Assembly (NCBI GenBank): GCA_007128275.1
Contig: SKXR01000155.1
Span: 1-15,305, forward strand
Source of the DNA: Kiritimatiellia bacterium
GTDB lineage: Bacteria; Verrucomicrobiota; Kiritimatiellia; SLAD01
Direction: 5' to 3'
DNA length: 15,305 bases
Shown: positions 11,787 to 15,305 of the stretch, piece by piece
How positions within the stretch are numbered: the stretch's first letter is position 1
Layout: the number at the start of each line of letters is the position of its first letter
Position numbers and translations under genes: made by a program
Notes under the pieces: model-generated
Told to the model about the DNA's origin: nothing
What the model saw: the letters and a program-made list of their open reading frames with translations, nothing else
The model's database searches: none

Positions 11787-14435
11787 CTACTCTCCTTCAT
11801 AGTGCACCCATTTATTCGCGTACTTCATTTGGAAGGCGGTGATAATCGCCACAATCAGGAAAAGGAACCACGCCATGGCCGCGGCATAGCCCATGTTGAG
11901 ATAGCGAAACGCGTTATTGAACAGGTGATACACGTAGAACAGCGTGGAATTCACCGGCCCGCCCGCCGTCATGATGAAGGCTTGCGTGAAGATCTGGAAC
12001 GTGCCGATCAGGCCCATGATGAGGTTGAAGAAGATGTAGGGCGTCAACATGGGCAATGTGATGTACCGAAATTGCTGCCAGGTGTTGGCCCCGTCGATGG
12101 AGGCGGCCTCGTAATAACTTTCGCTGATCCCTTTGAGCCCCGCCAGCCAGATGATCATTCCGCCTCCGGCGCCCCAGAGCCCCATCAAGATCAACGCCCA
12201 TTTACTGGTCGCGGGATCTTGCAGCCATTTGGGGCCCTCGATACCGATTCGCGCGAGCGTGGAATTGATCAGCCCGCTTTCCGGGTTGAAGATCCAAATC
12301 CATAGGATGCTCGCCGCCACGATCGGCACAATGCTCGGAAGATAGAACAGCGTCCGCCACACGGCCACCCCGCGCACTTTCAGATTCAACAAGACGGCGA
12401 TGCCCAAACCCAACGCCATGCCCAGGGGCACCCCGATGACCATAAACACGGTGTTGTAAACGGATATCCAGAACAGCTCGTCGCCGAATAGCATGAACGC
12501 GTAGTTGTAAAGCCCCGTAAACACCGCGGGGTTGAGCACATCAAAGGAGGTGAAACTAACGACGATCGAGAACAGGATCGGGCCGCCCGTGAACACGGTG
12601 AAACCAATCAGGAACGGCAACGCGCAAATCACGCCGTGTTTCCATTCCGCGCGGAAGTACGATCCTTTCTTGCCTTCCAATTGCGTAGGGGTCATCTTCT
12701 CGCCTCCGAGCATGAACCGAAACGGTCCCAGCATCCGGGTAAGACCAAACCGCCTTCGAAACTCGGGACGGGTATCCCACGCATAGACCAGCGAAGCCAG
12801 GCTCAGCATGAGGATGCCGTAGAGCCAAAAAAACCAAGTCCAACTGGTGATCGTCCGCCCTTCCGGCGGGTCGAGGATCATATCGAGATCGCGCTGCACG
12901 ATGGCATTGTAATACTCCAGCGATTCCTTGGGAGTGCGTCGTCCGAACAAGGCGTCTTCCATGGCCCAGATCTGCGCATTCCAGAGCTTTTGTCCAACCG
13001 GGGTGACCGGCCGGAACCGGGAATTCTCCAGCAAGCCATGGAACTGGGCCATTGCGTCCTTGAAGCGGACTTCCAAGGCGTCGTTTTCCATGATGTAATG
13101 TTGAAACGACCAGGCGTTGCGCTCCCGATGCGGGAACTGGCGGGGAATGTAGGGGCGCCCCTGACTGATGTATGTAAAATATTGCGACTCTTCCATGATC
13201 TTGTGGGCGCGCCAACTGGAGAGGAAACGGATTAACTCCCAAGCACCTTCCTGTTCGTTCGCCGTCGAGGGAATGGCATACGCCCAACCGCCGACCCAGG
13301 AGATCGGATCCCGGCCTCGATCCAACTCGCGTTGCGGCATGGGCGGGGGCGCGGCGCCGAAATTCAGGTCGCGCCCGTAAAAGGCGAGCGATTCCATGAT
13401 CCAGACGCCGTCGATTTTCATGGCGACTTTGCCTTGAATGAAGGGGTCGAGTTCCTCTCCCTGAAACGTATCCTGAAATGCGTACACCGTGCGCGCGCCG
13501 CCCAGTTGATCGTAGATCCGTTTCATGTAGGTCAGGGCTTCGGCGATGCGGGGATGGTCCAACGTAACGGTCAAACCATCTTCGCTCACGAATTCGCCAC
13601 CCGCCTGCCAGCCATACAGATACAGCCATGAATTGCCGTAGTTGGGGATGAATCCGATGGTGCGCATTCGGCCGGCCTCGTCGTATTCGGTCATGGCCAA
13701 GGCCATTTCCTCCAGCTCTTCCCAGTTCCGCGGGGGACGCGCCTCGCCGTGTTCATCGACGTACCCGTGACGGACGAGGATGTCCTTGTTGTACAGCAGT
13801 ACACGGTTATCGGCGTTGGCGGGGATGCCGTAGAGCCCCTGTTCTCCCGTCAACGGATCCGTAAACAGCGCCTCATCCCAGGTGGAATCATAATACTCCG
13901 CAGCACGGATGGGCTCGATCGCGGCCATGGGCATCGCACCCGCCGCCCGCGGCGGTTCTTCCGATGCGCCCGGCCATGGTTCCAAGGCGTCGGGCCGGTC
14001 CTGTCGTTCCAATTGCCACAGATCCCAAGCCCGCCGGTCCTGTTCCAGATACTCATCCAATGGAGAGAACGCGCCGCGGGAAGCCCATTCGGTGATGGCA
14101 AACCGGTCAAAGAAAATGACGTCCGGCGGCATGCCGCCCGCCACGCTGATCAGAAACCGCGTGGGATCCGCCGTCTGATCCCGGGACGCGTGTTGTCCGG
14201 AAACGACGCGGTATTCCGGATATGTAGGATCGATCTCATGACGTAATCGACTGATTCGTTCGAACTCGCGTACGGCATCCTCCAGCGCGCCTTCGACCGG
14301 TCCGGCCGGTCCCATGAAATGGATTTCGACCACGCCTTCATCAATCATGTCCGATTGGCCGGGATGCAAATACCACAATGCCGTGACGATCAGCACGCCC
14401 CAGAAGGCACCCTTGACTATGCCCCAATCCTTCAT
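11787..14435 (-). CDS. Fusion: membrane-anchored sugar-binding protein + MalF-type ABC permease
   Basis: This 882-residue protein joins two normally separate importer subunits in one uninterrupted frame. Residues 8-23 are an uncleaved signal-anchor-like helix. About 35-525 form a family-1 extracellular solute-binding domain (GGMPPDVIFFDRFAITEWASRG region, GLYGIPANADNRVLLYNKDIL, the FIQGKVAMKIDGVWIMES strand-turn, and WVGGWAYAIPS). A membrane helix at 533-553 leads to a charged cytoplasmic linker. The MalF-type permease occupies 598-882, with an intact EAA loop (E776-A-A-x3-G782, then I792-x-L-P795). The topology is coherent: the binding domain is outside and the permease starts from the cytoplasm. 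By family the substrate is probably an oligosaccharide or similar compound. The MalG-type partner follows after 166 bp; no ATPase gene is visible, so a shared MsmX/MalK-type ATPase is likely encoded elsewhere. No clear Shine-Dalgarno sequence precedes the ATG. Confidence 0.94.
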   Translation of the reverse strand: MKDWGIVKGAFWGVLIVTALWYLHPGQSDMIDEGVVEIHFMGPAGPVEGALEDAVREFERISRLRHEIDPTYPEYRVVSGQHASRDQTADPTRFLISVAGGMPPDVIFFDRFAITEWASRGAFSPLDEYLEQDRRAWDLWQLERQDRPDALEPWPGASEEPPRAAGAMPMAAIEPIRAAEYYDSTWDEALFTDPLTGEQGLYGIPANADNRVLLYNKDILVRHGYVDEHGEARPPRNWEELEEMALAMTEYDEAGRMRTIGFIPNYGNSWLYLYGWQAGGEFVSEDGLTVTLDHPRIAEALTYMKRIYDQLGGARTVYAFQDTFQGEELDPFIQGKVAMKIDGVWIMESLAFYGRDLNFGAAPPPMPQRELDRGRDPISWVGGWAYAIPSTANEQEGAWELIRFLSSWRAHKIMEESQYFTYISQGRPYIPRQFPHRERNAWSFQHYIMENDALEVRFKDAMAQFHGLLENSRFRPVTPVGQKLWNAQIWAMEDALFGRRTPKESLEYYNAIVQRDLDMILDPPEGRTITSWTWFFWLYGILMLSLASLVYAWDTRPEFRRRFGLTRMLGPFRFMLGGEKMTPTQLEGKKGSYFRAEWKHGVICALPFLIGFTVFTGGPILFSIVVSFTSFDVLNPAVFTGLYNYAFMLFGDELFWISVYNTVFMVIGVPLGMALGLGIAVLLNLKVRGVAVWRTLFYLPSIVPIVAASILWIWIFNPESGLINSTLARIGIEGPKWLQDPATSKWALILMGLWGAGGGMIIWLAGLKGISESYYEAASIDGANTWQQFRYITLPMLTPYIFFNLIMGLIGTFQIFTQAFIMTAGGPVNSTLFYVYHLFNNAFRYLNMGYAAAMAWFLFLIVAIITAFQMKYANKWVHYEGE

Positions 14436-14572
14436 ATTACGCCGGCTTGTTCATGTGTGGCGGACCATAACAGACTACGCTCCGCCAATTAAAGTAAAAG
14501 CTTTCGACCGCCAGCGGCTTCGGATTCGTGCGCCGTTCAGTTCGTGGAGGTCTCCTCCTCATACACCCACGA
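14436..14572 (-). other. Spacer upstream of the transporter fusion gene
   Basis: This 137-bp AT-richer gap should hold any separate promoter of the transporter genes on the minus strand. The best I can see is TTTAAT, 18 bp, TATGGT (about 14464-14493), matching the sigma-70 boxes only partly. No strong ribosome binding site precedes the ATG. I see no hairpin with a T-run that would end the TPR transcript. Confidence 0.3.
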
Positions 14573-15305
14573 TTACCGCAGGGGCCGTGTCAGTTCCAAT
14601 TGGCGCAGGTTTCTTTCGGCTGGCGCAAAACTCGGATCGGCCACCAAGGCTCTCCGGTAGGACTCCTCCGCGTCGTCGTAGCGTCCCAAACGCTCGAACG
14701 CAACCCCGCGATTGTGCCATGCTTGAGCAAAGTTCGGACGCACATTCACCGCGCGATCATAATAGGGCAAGGCATCACCCGGTCGGCCCAACTGACTCAG
14801 ACTCAATCCCAGATTATTCAACGCATCCGCATGTTCCGCTTCATAGGCCAAGGTCTCACGAAAGACGCGAACGGCTTCGTCAAAGCGCTGCTGACGGTAA
14901 AGGAGGATGCCCATCCGAAACCGGGCGCGCGTATTGTCCGGGTCAAGCGCCACGGTCCGTTCATAGGCGTCCAGCGCTTCTTCCAGACGGCCCATGAAGG
15001 CCAAGGCGCTTGCCCGGTACTGATGTGCTTCGGCAAAATCGGGTTGGATCCGCACGGCCCTCGTCAAATGTTCCAACGCTTCCCGGTGCCGGCCCAATCG
15101 GAGAAGAACATACCCCCGATGACTAAGCGTGGCCACATGGTCCGGATCGATTTTCAGCGCGCGTGTGTAGTAATCGGCCGCCTCTTCGAAGCGCCCCATA
15201 TCCTGCAAGAGACGCCCCGCATTCAACGGCGCCTCCAACACATCCGGGTTTTCTTCCAACGACCGGCGCAACAACTGATCGGCCTCATCCAAGCGGCCTT
15301 CCCGG
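14573..15305 (-). CDS. TPR-repeat protein, 5'-truncated
   Basis: The frame is open to the right edge, where upstream codons encode REGR before a TTG at 15290-15292, so the true start lies outside the window. The visible 244 residues are almost entirely tetratricopeptide repeats: a partial first unit and about six full 34-residue units. Each unit has the signature W/L-x2-L/I/Y...G/A...Y/F...A...P, for example MGRFEEAADYYTRALKIDP, LGRHREALEHLTRAVRIQP and LGRYDDAEESYRRALVADP. TPR arrays are protein-protein scaffolds; the partner and any N-terminal domain are not visible. It lies upstream of the transporter genes on the same strand, with a 137-bp gap, so a shared transcript is possible but not shown. 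It ends TAA at 14575-14573. Confidence 0.9.
   Translation of the reverse strand, partial: REGRLDEADQLLRRSLEENPDVLEAPLNAGRLLQDMGRFEEAADYYTRALKIDPDHVATLSHRGYVLLRLGRHREALEHLTRAVRIQPDFAEAHQYRASALAFMGRLEEALDAYERTVALDPDNTRARFRMGILLYRQQRFDEAVRVFRETLAYEAEHADALNNLGLSLSQLGRPGDALPYYDRAVNVRPNFAQAWHNRGVAFERLGRYDDAEESYRRALVADPSFAPAERNLRQLELTRPLR

Noticed and set aside
12780..12900. Possibility that the binding-protein/permease fusion is an assembly or frameshift artefact
   Set aside because: The frame is continuous, the junction contains a proper membrane helix and charged linker, and the resulting topology is consistent on both sides. Reads should still be checked.
12556..13629. 357-residue minus-strand frame inside the transporter fusion
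   Set aside because: Out-of-frame shadow with Arg-rich composition; the fusion frame carries both binding-protein and permease motifs without a break.
14495..14525. Sigma-54-like element (TGGC then GC) on the minus strand upstream of the transporter
   Set aside because: The GG-to-GC spacing is 9 instead of 10 bases and the flanking consensus is poor.
15290..15292. TTG as the start codon of the TPR gene
   Set aside because: The frame continues upstream with REGR, completing a normal TPR helix, so the gene runs out of the window.

Overview
The window is about 15.3 kb of gene-dense, moderately GC-rich bacterial DNA. It holds ten protein genes: five on the plus strand to the left of about position 7961, and five on the minus strand to the right. 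One plus gene is cut by the left edge and one minus gene by the right edge. The diderm-style transporter, the soluble NtrB/NtrC-type pair, the TGS-type nucleoside kinase and the heptamer-repeat spacers suggest a Gram-negative, PVC-like or neighbouring uncultured lineage. There is no rRNA or marker gene, so that placement is a guess.

Left block (plus strand): the C-terminal two thirds of a TGS-domain nucleoside (uridine) kinase; a small DUF2007 protein; a cluster of GC-rich hairpins; a soluble PAS histidine kinase overlapping by 4 bp a sigma-54-activating response regulator; then, behind its own sigma-70-like promoter, a multi-membrane GT-C/PMT-family glycosyltransferase.

Middle block (plus strand): a near-consensus sigma-70 promoter drives a leader containing a complete SAM-I (S-box) riboswitch and an intrinsic terminator. 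This leader controls a threonine-synthase-family PLP enzyme and a CysO-like sulfur-carrier protein ending in Gly-Gly. A SAM-repressed operon pairing a phosphohomoserine-type enzyme with a thiocarboxylate sulfur donor suggests homocysteine/methionine synthesis from O-phosphohomoserine and protein-bound sulfur. This is the most interesting hypothesis in the window. The matching E1 activating enzyme and JAMM peptidase are not present here.

Right block (minus strand, read right to left): a TPR-repeat protein; an 882-aa fusion of a membrane-anchored sugar-binding protein with a MalF-type permease; a 572-aa MalG-type permease with a roughly 260-residue extracytoplasmic insertion; a beta-hydroxyacid dehydrogenase (GarR/3-hydroxyisobutyrate dehydrogenase family); and the redox chaperone Hsp33, coupled to the dehydrogenase by an ATGA overlap. 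The two permeases form an unusual CUT1-like importer whose binding domain is built into the membrane complex. No ATPase gene is in the window. The spacers on both sides of the MalG-type gene contain degenerate repeats with a strict 7-bp period.
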